Part shown: piece by piece, positions 1 to 11,260 of the stretch
How positions within the stretch are numbered: position 1 is the first letter of the stretch
How the letters are laid out: each line of letters opens with the position of its first letter
Source of the DNA: Phoronis australis
Taxonomy: Eukaryota; Phoronida; Phoronidae
Direction of reading: 5' to 3'
DNA length: 40,758 nucleotides
Assembly (NCBI GenBank): GCA_002633005.1
Contig: NMRA01000961.1
Span: forward strand, 4,124 to 44,881
Notes under the pieces: generated by a model
Databases searched by the model: none
Told to the model about the DNA's origin: nothing
The model's input: only the letters and a program-made list of their open reading frames with translations
Position numbers and translations under genes: made by a program

Positions 1-92
1 TATTGAAACTTATTTCTTATAGAAAACTTCAGTTTTCAAAAGTTAGTTCCTTGAAAACTTATGTTTTGATGACTTATGTTTGTTACTAAAAA

Positions 93-173
93 TTTGTTCC
101 AAAACTTAAGTTTTTCAAAAACTTAAGTTTCTAAAACTTAAGTTTTCCAAAAACTTAAGTATTTTGGAACAAG
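93..173. repeat. Palindromic AT-rich array of CTTAAG units
   Basis: Four copies of a self-complementary core, AAAACTTAAGTTTT or close variants, lie about 16 bases apart. The block is itself bracketed by opposed copies of TTTGTTCCAAAA and TTTTGGAACAAG, so the whole segment can fold back on itself. Weaker copies of the same motif continue on both sides, over roughly 1-200. No coding potential is visible. It is either a degenerate minisatellite or the remains of a foldback element. Confidence 0.7.
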
Positions 174-200
174 TTTTTTGGAACGAACTTAAGAAGTGCG

Positions 201-720
201 ATCGCCTAAACAATAAATCACGCCTAAATTGTTATCACAATAGTTTCAGATGCATTTAGCGCTTTTTGTGTGGTACCAAATACATAAAGGTCCCTAACTT
301 GCCATGCCAAAAGTCAGCACTTCTAGCATGCATGGTCCCGAGACCGGTCAGACGATGTTAAAACGTCTCACAAATAAACAGTTCTTGTTTTCCATGTGTT
401 GGATTACATTCTGAATATATCGTGTGATGATCAACCGAAATATGTAAACTAACTATTATTACTCACCAATATCTACAAAGAACATTGCAATTTAGCACAT
501 TTATGTACATATCTTGACAAGCAGCAACAGCGGGTCATATTGTCAAACAACAAAAGAAAAATATATTTTACTGTTGCTTAACGGGATAGACCATACAGAC
601 TGCAGAAAACATCACTGCTCAGAAATCGAAATGCATTACATTCGGGACACAGGTACATTGCACAAATGGATTATTATACAGACGATAACCAACATTAGTA
701 GTACCAGGTAGTATGCAGAT
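201..720. other. No recognised feature
   Basis: Unique-looking AT-rich DNA. The only open frame (514-711, plus) is 65 codons, lacks any recognisable motif and is no longer than expected by chance. Confidence 0.5.
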
Positions 721-764
721 GCACACGCACACAAACACACACAAACACACACAAACACACACAA
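721..764. repeat. ACACACAAAC microsatellite
   Basis: A short purine/pyrimidine tract in which the ten-base unit ACACACAAAC is repeated about four times, beginning with CACACGCACACAAAC. It is simple-sequence DNA with no sign of function. Confidence 0.9.
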
Positions 765-1869
765 TTTCATCAAACTATTCAATGTGTTCCAAAAAGTCAA
801 ACCTCATCCATTTAGAAGACTCTCGTTGCCTCGTGGATCTAAGGCGTTCGTGATATTGCAGCAAATGCTCTAAAACCCAAAATGTCAACTCCTGTGGCCT
901 TTGATCTCAAGGAAATAAGTAATGAGTGTTTTCATTGGGTAGTTTTTTTTGTAGCACGATTGATTCTTTGACGAAGACCCACGTTTTCAAAAAGAAGTTT
1001 CAACCTCGGTAATATTTCATGTTCCATAACTATGTAGCATTTTTCAAATAGTTAATGACTTTTTAAGCAGCGTGACAATCAAAATTATCGAACTCCCGTC
1101 AATTCCCAAGTGACCGCGTTTGTTGCAAGATTCGACTTTTGTTCGTTTGAACAAGAGTTTCTAAAATTACGAAACTATCTTTTCTGACTGTCAAATGACA
1201 ATCAATCCCTTCTATGTTTTATTGGCCCTCAAGTAAAACCAAAGTTTCTTTTTTTTAAATATAGCACCCCAAGTCTTCATTGTAACGGTAGATATCTCCT
1301 TTCTACCAAGGGATAGCAAATCGGAATCCTATCCTTGGTCGCTGGCAATGGACCGAAAAGTACTATGCAAAGTTAAGACACGTTTAAAAAGGTTATTGAT
1401 AGGAAGAGGGAATACATACATCATACGATATATTACATTGTTGACTTAAACATATATCGAGCTTTTTAACATAGAGAGTAAAAGGTAGGTTGGTCAGGGT
1501 TCGGATAATTTTCTGGTAGAGCTAAACCTTTGTGTTTCTTGCTTTTTATGTGATGTGTCATGAGCTGGACGTTGTAGAAGACTTTGACAGTTCTCTGAGC
1601 ACGGTGCACGCGCACATCACCAACAATAGACTGCCTGCGCCTATAGCTATCCATCGATAATAACATTTGGAAGTAAAATTCTTCCAGGCTAAGTCTAAAC
1701 CAGGAGTCGTAATTGTGGTGACGTCCTGTTCCTTTTCACGCCACTCTACTGAACCTGAAAAAGCAATATGCAGGTAAACGATAAAAGGATAGTATCAACC
1801 ATGTTTTGATGATTTCTACCGATCTTCGTTCTGCTACCTACTAATGCAAAAGTAGTGTCCATCTTGAGC
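765..1869. other. No recognised feature
   Basis: No domain, long open frame or repeat was recognised. A 66-codon minus-strand frame at 1,466-1,666 has no recognisable motif. Confidence 0.45.
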
Positions 1870-2086
1870 GATAAATAAATATACAGCTTTGCGCAAATGT
1901 GGTAAGATAAAATCAGACACAAAATTACTGTCCTTAAAAACTAGAGTCTTCCTTGAGTAAACTAAATTATTTAACGGTGATGGAAACGATGGCGTTCTAC
2001 CGTTATTCTGCTGATAAAGCTGTGGAGCGATCTTTAGCGACGGCTTTCGGCGCCATGAAATGTTGCGTCACCTATTGGCCAGTTTC
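1870..2086 (+). repeat. Dispersed repeat, copy 1 (second copy near 34.7-34.9 kb)
   Basis: This stretch aligns, with many substitutions and small gaps, to 34,703-34,895 in the same orientation. Shared blocks include GAGTAAACTAAATTATTTA, TATTCTGCTG, and ATGAAAT followed by TTGCGTCACC. A frame of 82 codons runs through copy 1 but is broken in copy 2, so it is unlikely to be a gene. Similarity stops about 20 bases before the inverted repeat at 2,107, so the flanking TIR-bounded segment may have inserted at or near the edge of this older repeat. Confidence 0.7.
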
Positions 2087-2224
2087 AAAGTCATTACTTT
2101 GGTCGGTATTAATAGATAACGGTCAGATTTTTAAGGATTTATTAGAATTGACAGAGGGGTTATTTTGGTATGGATTTACCTTCCTTAAAATGAAAATTTG
2201 AACTAAAAACAGAAGGTGGCGTAA

Positions 2225-2270
2225 TAATGATAATGATAATGATGATGATATTGTCAATAGTAATGACAAG
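2225..2270. repeat. GATAAT/GATGAT microsatellite
   Basis: Interrupted trinucleotide-like repeat of ATAATG, ATGATG and ATAGTA units lying between the terminal inverted repeats of the surrounding segment. Confidence 0.7.
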
Positions 2271-2400
2271 ACGAGGAATAATAAGGATTATATATGTTTT
2301 ATTGAAATTTGCGTCTTATTTTTCATAGCGTATAAGTGTCAGTACAATGCCGTTTGTTGATCATTCAAGTATTCTATTTTTCACGTTCGATGACGCCAGC

Positions 2401-2466
2401 TGCTGAGTGGTACAGTGGTAAAGTCGACGACTCGAAACGCAGGGGGGTTCGAAACCGGCCGCGGTT
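2401..2466 (+). other. tRNA-like sequence with Pol III A and B boxes, probable SINE head
   Basis: An A-box match, TGGTACAGTGG, is at 2,408-2,418. A perfect B box, GGTTCGAAACC, is at 2,446-2,456. Their spacing is close to that in tRNA genes. The intervening bases do not make a convincing anticodon stem and the T-stem is imperfect, so this is not a good functional tRNA. A tRNA-derived SINE head or a decayed tRNA pseudogene is the better reading. No SINE tail or poly(A) was found downstream. Confidence 0.5.
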
Positions 2467-2897
2467 TCCCGCTAAAATGTCATTCAACGTACGTTGAAAA
2501 ACTAAATGGGTTATTTAACGGTTGTATTGGTCATTTCAGATTGAAAATGTTGCATAAACAAGTGATAATTCACGTTTACGTCGCTTTGCGAAACCTCTCT
2601 ATTGTCCGCATAAAGTCTATATGCTCAAGCCATAAAAGGCAGAATACGTAGGTAGTCTTAAAAATCTGACCGTTATCCATTAATAGTTCAGTGAAAAAAT
2701 GTTTTTGGTCACTATAATCTGTACATACTATTTCAACATTCAATTGCAATGTCAACGTTTTACTTTCGTAGGCAGGATTTCATTATCTTCAGTTTCAGTT
2801 CCTAGTCGAGAAAGCGGAGCAAGCAGCAAGTAAGACAACAGTTCATTGCATGCGCATCATACACCGAGGAGGATGAAATCAAGAAAACAAGTACGAA

Positions 2898-3266
2898 ATG
2901 GACAATAGAAATCGGTGGTTAACGCCACGTGAGCACGAGGTTGAAACAGAAAAATGTCAAATTACAGACCAAAGTAATGACTTTCGGAGGTATTTATCTT
3001 TTTTACAAATTGCTGAGTTAGTGAACACAAAGACAGACAGGTGGTTCAGCGACTCGGAGTCGGTTCAATTCGGCTTTATAAGAGCCGTATGCACGCAGAC
3101 GCACAACACCCTCGAGATAAAAAATACGTTTCCACGGGAGCATTCTAAGCTATGTATACCGTTGACTAATTACAATAGCGACTTGGTGAATAAAAGAACT
3201 GAAGGTAAATTCGGAACTGCTCTAGGCCTGGCGTCGGGAGATTCCATGAGAGTGACAACCCTGTAA
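2898..3266 (+). other. Unrecognised 122-codon open frame
   Basis: The frame opens with ATG and reads 122 codons without a stop. The predicted product is mixed hydrophilic, with no signal peptide, membrane segment or motif that I recognise. No splice sites or neighbouring exons were found to support it. In AT-rich DNA a frame of this length can arise by chance. It is listed because it is among the longest frames outside recognised elements. Function unknown. Confidence 0.15.
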
Positions 3267-3572
3267 CTTTTGATCTCGGATAAGAAGTAAATAAATTTCC
3301 ACGCTATTGGAAGTGCTTGCATTCAATCTTTTTTCTCCCTATATGGGAAATTTTCTCTTTGAAGTTCCCTGAGAATAAAGATAAGGTATTTTAATAGGCA
3401 TATGTGAAATTTTGTAAAAACCGCCAATTTTTATGATTAAGACTTGGGATGTCGTTATTAAGAAAAATTAATATCACTAGCACCATATAATTGTCATAAA
3501 AACACGGTAGACGTTGGAGCATCTTCAACACTATAGGTCAGCCTTGAACAATAGAAAAACGTCATATTTATT

Positions 3573-3746
3573 CACGCGCACAGCCTAAGAACGGAGGGGC
3601 TCAAATTTTTGAGAACGTGAAACTTTTATGGAAATTCACAGGGTACAGTCAGTGTTTTAAGCTTTTTCTCTGAGACGGAACTCTTTTGCCCACTTTGCCT
3701 AATGTGGGGCTAAGCGAGCCCCCAGAAGCACCCCCACGGGTGCACA
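3573..3746. mobile_element. Diverged relative of the 247-bp insertion near 11.5 kb
   Basis: The left side carries CGCGCACAGCC followed by GGAGGGGCTCAAAT, and the right side carries CCCACTTTGCC, GCGAGCCCCC and ACGGGTGCAC. The same blocks, in the same order, are in the element at 11,510-11,756 (GGGGGGCTCGAAT, TCCACTTTGCCC, TCGAGCCCC, CTGGGTGCG). The ends are too diverged to give certain boundaries and no target duplication is seen. It looks like an older, shorter member of the same non-autonomous DNA transposon family. Confidence 0.4.
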
Positions 3747-4786
3747 AAAACTACCAAAATTATGTTCAGCATTCACGCTTCCTTCATCAGATTGATTTCT
3801 TAATTGTTTACACCACTAAACGTCTGTAACAGTGACTGTTTGTGATACGTTTGTTCTGTTTTGTCACCAGTGAGGTTTTCCTTGCACTTGGATTTGCTTC
3901 ACTTGTTTGAAAAGTCTTCAATGACTTGGGAGCCAGGTCATGACTGCCAATTCCATAAGCTCAGCATTGTGAGCAGAGTGGTAGACGTGAATGAAAGAAT
4001 GGGCAGAAATCTCGAAAATCTATCGCTGTGTCAAAAATTCATGCACTCAAACAATAATTCATCTTCTCAGCGGTTTGGCAGCTGACAAACTGTATATGTG
4101 CATGTACATGTGAAACTCCGGTTGGGTTTGCGAAGCAAATAATGATCCAGGTACCAAATATCTTTAAATTGGCACGGACACAATACAGCTGTACTTTCAT
4201 GTCGTTTCATTGGGTGCTCTGATCACGCAGCACTGGCACCTACTAGGTAAACAAAACATTTGAGGTTTGTTTTTTCTTAAACGTTCTTGCTGAACGTGAA
4301 AGTGTATTTCTGGGATCTTTGCTGAGAATGATTTTTGTACATCTGGTGAAAGAAGTTATCCAAACTTCCCCTTTCTCCCCTGAAGTAGCAACGGACCTGA
4401 AAGATTGGAGACCTGCGACTAATGCCTATATTTCGCCTACAAGTAAAACACAATTCTGAAAAATGTGGCAGTTTTTGCGTTTGCTCTTTCTGCCTTGGTC
4501 TGAGTGGCTTTCAACACGATCAAAGAGAGCGCTGCGCCAAATTCGGACGCAGTTGTGATGACCGCGTTGTCTAGAGCGAGAAACACCTAATTAAGTGTTA
4601 TTACCCGGTCATACCTTGTCATAAACATTTCTGTTTATACATAACTTACGAATTTTAGGATTGCATAAATCAATATTTTTCGTATACAATAAACATTACG
4701 GCGGTATTCAACAGTATGATTCTCATTTTTAAATATAAATAAATTAATAAGATACAAAGTACACTGCACAAACATTGGTCAAGGTT
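3747..4786. other. No recognised feature
   Basis: No coding signature or repeat identified. The 74-codon frame at 3,861-4,085 has no recognisable motif. Confidence 0.45.
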
Positions 4787-4790
4787 TTAA

Positions 4791-6139
4791 AGGAGCATGC
4801 CACCCAAAAAACAACCTAATTTGTATCAATTTAGATCGAGTAGTTCTACTCCATAACGACACGTGCGGTTGCGTTACCTGACATCTGACGGCAGAAGGAG
4901 GTGTTGAAATTATGAAATGACATCATCGGTTTCACACGCAGTCTGTTCAGCAGTTCACTACACGGGTTAATGGTCTCAGCTTATCGCTTGAAGTCATCGT
5001 TTAACAAAAATAAATCATCAAACTTCGATGTAAAACCCTTAAAAATGCACTGAGTCAATGTTCAGTGGACACTTAACTTCCAGTCAAGAAAATACTATAC
5101 ATGTACTAGTGAGCCAAAGTAATGTGCACCTGTTATGTTGGTGAATTAGCCACGAAACTGCAAATCTACTTACTCGTCGGAGGCCGCGAATTCAGGTTCC
5201 GCTTTGGCCACAGCACCGTCAGGGCAGAAGTTGTACATTGACAAACATTATTTGAGTAATGTAAATGTAAATAAAGATTCCCCTAACACCTGGCCGTGGG
5301 ATGGAAATAGAGTTGTTTCAAAACAGTTTCTGCCAGCAAACAGTAAATTAGCATGAGCTCACACGGACTAGGTGTCCCGTCAATTAGCTTTATTGCACCT
5401 AAAGCCGGTAACGCACTGAATTATTCATTGTTGACTTCTCAAATCATTTGCACTCACGAACACTTCAAAGGCATTACAAATTGCATCTAACAAGACAGAC
5501 TTTGTTTCAGTTTTCTATAAGCATTGGTTAGGGTGAGAATAATTCATTTTGAAACAGAATGCTCTGTAATAAACGCCAACATGGCAACTCGCAATCCCGA
5601 TTTAGGACGAGCTAGAACTCATCAGTCCCGACTTTGCAGGTGGATCGTTAAGTTTTACAGGCTATGAATTCGAACAGGGATACAGTGGTGAAGAAATACA
5701 AGAGAGGCGCCGTGAACAAGCACAGACAGCGGAACGTTTGAAGTTATTTGGTAAGCCGGCATTCATCAGGCACTGTCGACATCTGCAGGCCACAGACATG
5801 GAGATGTTAAATGGTCTCATACTTGCTATTCACAGCGTACATTTCATTCTTCACTACCGTGAGCCATTTTCTAAGCATTTCGGACTCTCGAGGAAGTAAA
5901 AAGCGATATACCCGCCTTCCTCGCAGCTGCTTAGTTCGGACAAGCGGGAACGATGCAGCGCGACATAGTGGCATTCACTCTGCTTATGAACCACTGACGT
6001 CGCTAGCGTCGTTTCGCACCTTCCTCACAGGTTAACGCGACACCTCTTGGCAAGGTTAGATCTACCGTATGCGAGGCGATGAGGATATAGACCGATTAAG
6101 ACTACAAAAAATACTAAATAAATCGGGTGGCATTCTCCT
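4791..6139 (-). mobile_element. Kolobok/T2-type DNA transposon, copy A
   Basis: The element starts AGGAGCATGCCACCC and ends GGGTGGCATTCTCCT, a 15-bp terminal inverted repeat with one mismatch. It is flanked on both sides by TTAA (4,787-4,790 and 6,140-6,143), the expected target duplication. TTAA plus terminus reads TTAAAGGAG, which fits the TTAAAGGRR ends described for T2/Kolobok elements. A minus-strand THAP-domain fragment lies near the right end, and Kolobok transposases are known to carry THAP domains. At 1,349 bp with no complete transposase it is non-autonomous. Copy B (9,605-12,717) is the same element interrupted by two insertions. Confidence 0.8.
5777..5966 (-). pseudogene. THAP-domain fragment of transposase, copy A (broken)
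   Basis: Read on the minus strand from the ATG at 5,966, the frame begins with RCIVPAC, the first Cys pair of a THAP zinc finger. It then hits a stop, and a small indel shifts the frame before a segment matching copy B (PRESEM, KW, NSKYE, VCGLQ). THAP domains are C2CH zinc-binding DNA-binding modules at the N terminus of several transposases. Here the nonsense codon, the frameshift and a second stop after the KYE motif make it a pseudogene. The final zinc ligand, normally His, reads Gln. Confidence 0.55.
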
Positions 6140-6274
6140 TTAAATAGTTCCACCATGACCCTGTGTCGAAAAAAGAATTTTATTAAAATATCTTAAGCGA
6201 TTTACTAGTACACATGTTGCCAAGAAACAAGCCAAAATTCAAAAAATATATTTTTTGTTATTGGGTTGTACATA

Positions 6275-6562
6275 ATGGATAGAAGACCGTCTCCACCGTC
6301 GTCGTTTTTACTTGTGCGATACTGATGAGTTGTTCGGAAAGTCCGCGGAGAACTGCCGTTTTCAGACATCAAAAGGTGCTTTTGTGGACGCTGCAGTAAA
6401 AGTAGCAACACGACTGAGAACGAATTTGTGTTCAAAATTCCTAAATACATGAAGGTTGCACTAAAATGGCAGCAAGGAGTGTGGATTGTGAGTGTTGAAC
6501 ATGCGATTTAATCTGGGGCCACACTTGGTTTGGCGCATTTCAAAGAATCGTGTTTCGATCTA
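6275..6562 (+). pseudogene. Possible second THAP-like zinc-finger relic
   Basis: One plus-strand frame from the ATG at 6,275 gives RCFCGRCSKSS, then FVFKIPK, LKW, and after one stop codon AHFKESCF. The order Cys-x2-Cys, aromatic-x-x-Pro, Trp, then His-Phe with a trailing Phe is that of a THAP domain. The third Cys, expected three residues before the His, is missing, and two consecutive stops lie upstream of the first Cys pair. It sits just outside the right end of transposon copy A and on the opposite strand to that element's own THAP fragment. It may be part of another decayed transposase or host gene. The identification rests on motif order only. Confidence 0.35.
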
Positions 6563-7585
6563 CAAACGCTAATCATAATGAACAGTATCAGATGCCTTAT
6601 TCTTTTAATATGCAACTAAATCACGATCAATCAATAGAATCAACACACAGTGACCAAATTAAATGTCAGTTGCTTCTAAAATTGCGCTTGCAAACCAGCC
6701 ATGTTGAACTAATTAATTCGAAGATTGGCACGTTATCCGACAAACTGCGATTTTCGGTAATCAGCTGGCGAGAGCTGACTTTAAGCGTCCCTGTCAATCA
6801 AAATCTGCCATGTTAGCACTTCAAGCTTAGAAATAAAACCAACCATGTCGGCGGAAACAAAACAAATTAGACGGTAAAATTTCAAAAACTGTAATGAAAC
6901 ATATTTAAAACCTGCAGGCGTATAGGAAATGACTCTTTGTCAAGATATACACATGTTGCCGTTTTTAACTGATATTGTTTTTAGTGTATCAAGTCAAAAC
7001 TTTCGAAATTTCAAGCTGTAACTACGCTAATGCCAGAGCAAACCAATTTTGATGTAATAATAAACACCATGGATATGAAAGTAGTGCCAGCAATTGACCT
7101 TGCATTTCATGCGTTTAGATATGCATGAATACACAGGGCATGATGTTTTGCATTGTACGAGACGGTAAATACACCACATGCACTAGTAGGCGTTGGGCCA
7201 GAATTTGAAGGGCTTCTAGAAAAGGGTTTTTGTGAGTACTTCAGGGGGGCAATTTTATTTTGTTGTTTTTTAATTCACTTACTAGCGTTTTTTCAAAATC
7301 TAAAAAGTTCCCACATTTAAAGTTGCACATTTTTGAGAAATTTGAAATTGAAATTGCATAATAACCACCATAGAGCTTAGATAACATCTATTTGTAAAAA
7401 CAACAGTTTTTGCTATCTTTTTTGTAAAACAAATAATATGGTTCCATCGATGTCATTGTATTGAACAATAATACACTGACATTACATGTTCTACTATTGT
7501 AGACTAATTGTAAACAGTGAAATTTAAAAACATGTAAAGTGACACCTGGTGGCAGAAATGCAAACCAAGTCTGAATGTTACTAGG
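6563..7585. other. No recognised feature
   Basis: AT-rich DNA without a recognisable domain. The 88-codon plus frame at 6,550-6,816 partly overlaps the THAP-like relic in another frame and looks like chance. Confidence 0.4.
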
Positions 7586-7616
7586 AGCAGGAAGAGATAA
7601 CCAGGAAGGGACAACT
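7586..7616 (+). repeat. 31-bp repeat, inverted copy at 14,335-14,365
   Basis: Thirty-one bases starting AGCAGGAAGAGATAACC are found again, exactly reverse-complemented, 6.7 kb downstream. Exact conservation beside otherwise unrelated sequence suggests the terminal repeat of a mobile element family. No element body can be traced between the copies. Confidence 0.6.
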
Positions 7617-9600
7617 AGCTAAACCGACGTTTTTGGCCTCCTTCCCCGGACTAATTTCAGGACTTATTTATCGTTTAAAAAGAAACAAATGATTTTATCA
7701 GAGAGATTAAAGCTTTTTCTATAGAAGGATATCAAAAAACTCACTTTTCAACCTTAAAGAGTGGTGTAATTGTACTTTGAAAGTATCGACTTCAGCGCAC
7801 GCAATCGCAATTTCCCACACGCAGTCACGGGTATTTAAGCTTTTTCGTCGATGTATAGATGGCGCAGTAGTCAAGTACTCCCTCATTTGCATATCAACTT
7901 GCATGTGGGAGTTCTGAGACTCTCGTCAGTTTAGTTGTTGTCGAGCGCTTGAGTGCATAAAGCGATGACCTCCCGCTGAGAGCACGCGCTGATGAAGATA
8001 CTACAGCTAACTCGATCGCTCCGCAATCAGGAGGTGAAAACACTCTCATGACCGCAGTTCTGAATTCCAGCTAAGCAAGCCCTATTTCGAGGAGCGGATT
8101 TGAATTGTTTTCGTCCCCAGACTGTGGATTGCAGAGATTAGAATGAGGTCAACATCGAACTTTCTGCGGCTACCTATCGTGTTGAAAGTTTGAAGTGTCA
8201 GAACCATAGACGGAGCGCGCGGGATGTCTATGATTCCTGTTCTTCTTCAGTTGGCGAAAACATTGCTATCGGCATAAAGAATGATCGTGGGTTATTCATT
8301 TTGAGGTGGACACCTGTATCCAAGAATAAATATTAATATTCTGAAATATCTCACCCTCCGCGTTTCGTTTCTTTGACATTGTTTGAAGTTGCGGTATCGT
8401 GAAACAACGCCGTCGGGTGAGAGAAGTTGCACCGAGTAACTGGAATTGGCTGCAGTTCTTTCCTTTAGAATGCCCGGACTCAACTGTGCCGTTTTCTTGG
8501 CAAGTCTCTTGCCTGCCGAAATCTTTCCGAGCATTGAAGACCTCGGCCTTCTCCTGCGCCAATCAACCTTTTATCTGCTACAGAAATGTTATGCCTAGTT
8601 TCCTACCATTTTAGCACACTTTGTGGCTCTGCTACAGTTAGCACTGCCATAATCGTATTTCTTAATTCCGTCACAGTATGCATACTTGGAAGTTGGTTTT
8701 GCTAAGTGTTTTTCCAAATTAAACCACAACATTTGTTCATCATTAAATGCCTCAGATTCCTCGACGCCATGGACGCACCCTTGCCATTCTTAAAAAATCG
8801 TATTATATGTGCTATAATTGCTTCGAAGGACCGGCAGTAACCGTGGCTGGAATGTCAGCAGCTTCGCGACTAAGTCTACTGCAAACTCCTGTTGAAATTC
8901 TCCATACTTCAAAATTCTTGTTTGCAGGTTCTGATAATTGCCTTCAATGGTTTTCATAATAGGAGACTAGGAAGCACACACGCCCACTGGCCTGCTGCCT
9001 TACATTTTCACTGGCCACCTTGCTACAGTCGACTTGCGCACTAGCCGAATTAGTGTCCACATTTGTGATCACGCGCCGGGTACAAGCCCATGAGACAAGT
9101 TGAAGCAACAAATTCGGTACAAATCCATAAAACCTTTTACACGCACAATTAAATGCGCAAAATTGCTCCTGTATGTCTTAAACCTTTAATTTAATGCTCA
9201 AGCTACACAACGAGTGCGTGTTGAAACACAACATTGACCTTGGACCAACGATGGACTCCTTGCATCAGGACTTTAGTAAGCGGGTGGAGGGCAAGTTCCA
9301 CCCCAAAAAATTGCATGCCTCAGGGTTAAACCATGGCAACCGACGAAGGTGTGGGGATGGGGAAAGACAAAAAAGGAAAGACTTCGAATACTGATCAGAG
9401 AGAAAACTCAAGAGAACTTTGAAAACTCGGTATCAGTGTATGGTTTACCATTTGATGGCCCCGACCAGGACAATTGTTGTTAGGGTCTCCGTTTTGCAGC
9501 ATAGGTCGTCTAAGCGCTCTTGAAAATGTGCAATTAACCATTCATAAATGTATTTCGAAAATTCGAGAAAATTTGTACAGCAAAAATTTTGCGGAGCGTA
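7617..9600. other. No recognised feature
   Basis: About 2 kb with only short overlapping open frames on both strands around 8,290-8,615 and 8,747-8,959. None shows a domain, and no splice-site-flanked coding segment was recognised. Confidence 0.4.
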
Positions 9601-10123
9601 TTAAAGGAGCATGCCACCCAAAAACAACCTAATTTGTATCAATTTAGATCGCGTAGTTCTACTCCATAGCGGCACGCGCGGTTGCGTTACCTGACACCTG
9701 ACGGCAGACTGAGGTTTTGAAATTATCCAATGACGTAATTGGTTTCACACGCAGTCTGTTCAGCAGTTCACAACACGGGTTACTGGTGTCAGCTTATCGC
9801 TTGAATTCATCGTTTTACACCAATAAATGATCAAACTTCGATGTAAAACCGTTACAAATATACCGAGTTCGTATAAAAACGTGTTGTTTTATTTCGCTGT
9901 TACGGATTTATTGGTATTTGGACACGGCCGTAGCCTACAACGGCTCGGCATTCCAATAAGGTCCGTAGCAGGAGTTTGGGGTCTTTTCGGAGATATATTC
10001 GAAGTATTTTTCTGTGAGATACAGACAGGAGAACCTAGTCTGTGTTATTTAGAATTGTGACTTTTTGAGTTCTAAACACGCAAAACGCTCGTTATCCTTG
10101 CCAGTGGCTCGGAGCCCGGCAAC

Positions 10124-11260
10124 GCCAGAAATTTGTAACATGCAATACAGCGCATGCGCTAAATCTTGCCAGCAGCACTCCATAAGAAATACACAAGAAC
10201 AGGCTATATAATCAGGAATTTACAAATGAGGGGAGATAACTACACAATTTGCCGATAGCCTGTCGCATAGAGTGTATGTTAAGACTTGTTACTGCCAAAT
10301 ATCAGCGTCATTGGTGAAAATTTTTCCACGTCTCTTGAAGTTTGAAGTTCGCCCCGTTCAGGCCTATGTTAACGATCCTCCGGAAGCCAATATTTGAGCG
10401 CATAGCTCATTTTGAAGTCAAGTTTGTGGCTAAATTCAGTTTGCCATCGAATCTGCCGATAGCCTAGTGATTACCAGGAGTACTCAGAGGTTGGTGATCC
10501 AAATTTCATGCTGTGTTTCGAAATTTTTCCACGTCTCTTGTGTTCAGAAAATGGATCCACGTACAGTGCTGTGAGATGAAATGTTGCCGATCGCCTGGCT
10601 GTCTTGCAATGGAATTTGCACTCTGTATAGACGAGAGATTATAGCTCAAAATCGGCAAGAAACTGTTATGTTCATTTTCTCATCCGGTATGAGTTTAGAA
10701 ATTCTTTCGAAGTTTGAAAAAAGTCGGATTTTATATAGTTTTATGCAGGTTTTTTGGCCTGTGAGTAGTTGATCCTATCAAAATGTTGTTTCGTTTTTTG
10801 TGGTCCACAGAACGTTGTCCTTTGTATTAATTCAATACTGTTACAATGGAGTGGATTCCGGACACAAATGTGTATTGGCAAACATTTGAAGATTAATAAA
10901 AAAGCACTTTGGCAGCCCACTTAATCCAAGCACGTCGGCTGGCTGGCGTTCAACTCACTGACTTTTGTTATGGTTATGTGTACATGTAGGCCTACAAGAT
11001 AACAGAGAGCTGTGACCCCAATCACCCAGCTAGCACTGTCATACTGTAGACTGTGAAATTCCAGAAATTCCAAATACTGTAGTGTTATTGTAAACTTGAC
11101 AAGTATTCCTCTGCGAAGACTACATACTGACTTCAATCGGGCTCACGGTGACTGGCGCCCAAGCTTCCTGACCTTTAACCTTACTATGCGTTGTTATGAT
11201 TGGTTAGGGACATGGCGCTAAGCGTCACCTAGCGGATCAAGAATGTTACAAATTTCTGGC
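10124..11260. mobile_element. 1.14-kb DNA element with 20-bp terminal inverted repeats, inside copy B
   Basis: The left end, GCCAGAAATTTGTAACATGC, is matched at the right end by its reverse complement with one mismatch (11,241-11,260). About 800 bp of the body (10,124 to ~10,925) recurs in opposite orientation at 22,128-22,907, including the left terminus. No transposase is encoded. The element lies within a larger insertion (~9,874-11,344) in transposon copy B. A 26-base direct repeat starting CTCGTTATCC flanks it at 10,088-10,113 and 11,294-11,319 with three mismatches; this is too far from the ends to be a simple target duplication. Superfamily unassigned. Confidence 0.65.

Larger units (their letters stand above)
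2107..2685. mobile_element. Segment bounded by 29-bp inverted repeats, possible non-autonomous element
   Basis: The first 29 bases (starting TATTAATAGATAACGG) and the last 29 bases are inverted copies of each other with one mismatch. The segment is 579 bp, encodes no recognisable protein, and contains a GATAAT-type microsatellite (about 2,221-2,270) and a tRNA-like Pol III promoter (2,408-2,456). I cannot identify a target-site duplication, so the boundaries rest only on the inverted repeats. It could be a MITE, or a foldback formed by two independent insertions. Confidence 0.5.

Noticed and set aside
2401-2466. A functional tRNA gene
   Set aside because: The A and B boxes are good, but the anticodon and T stems do not pair properly and no acceptor stem could be drawn.
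5811-6035. Plus-strand frames inside transposon copy A reading hydrophobic, membrane-like sequence
   Set aside because: They are antisense to the THAP fragment, whose motif order is conserved with copy B on the minus strand.
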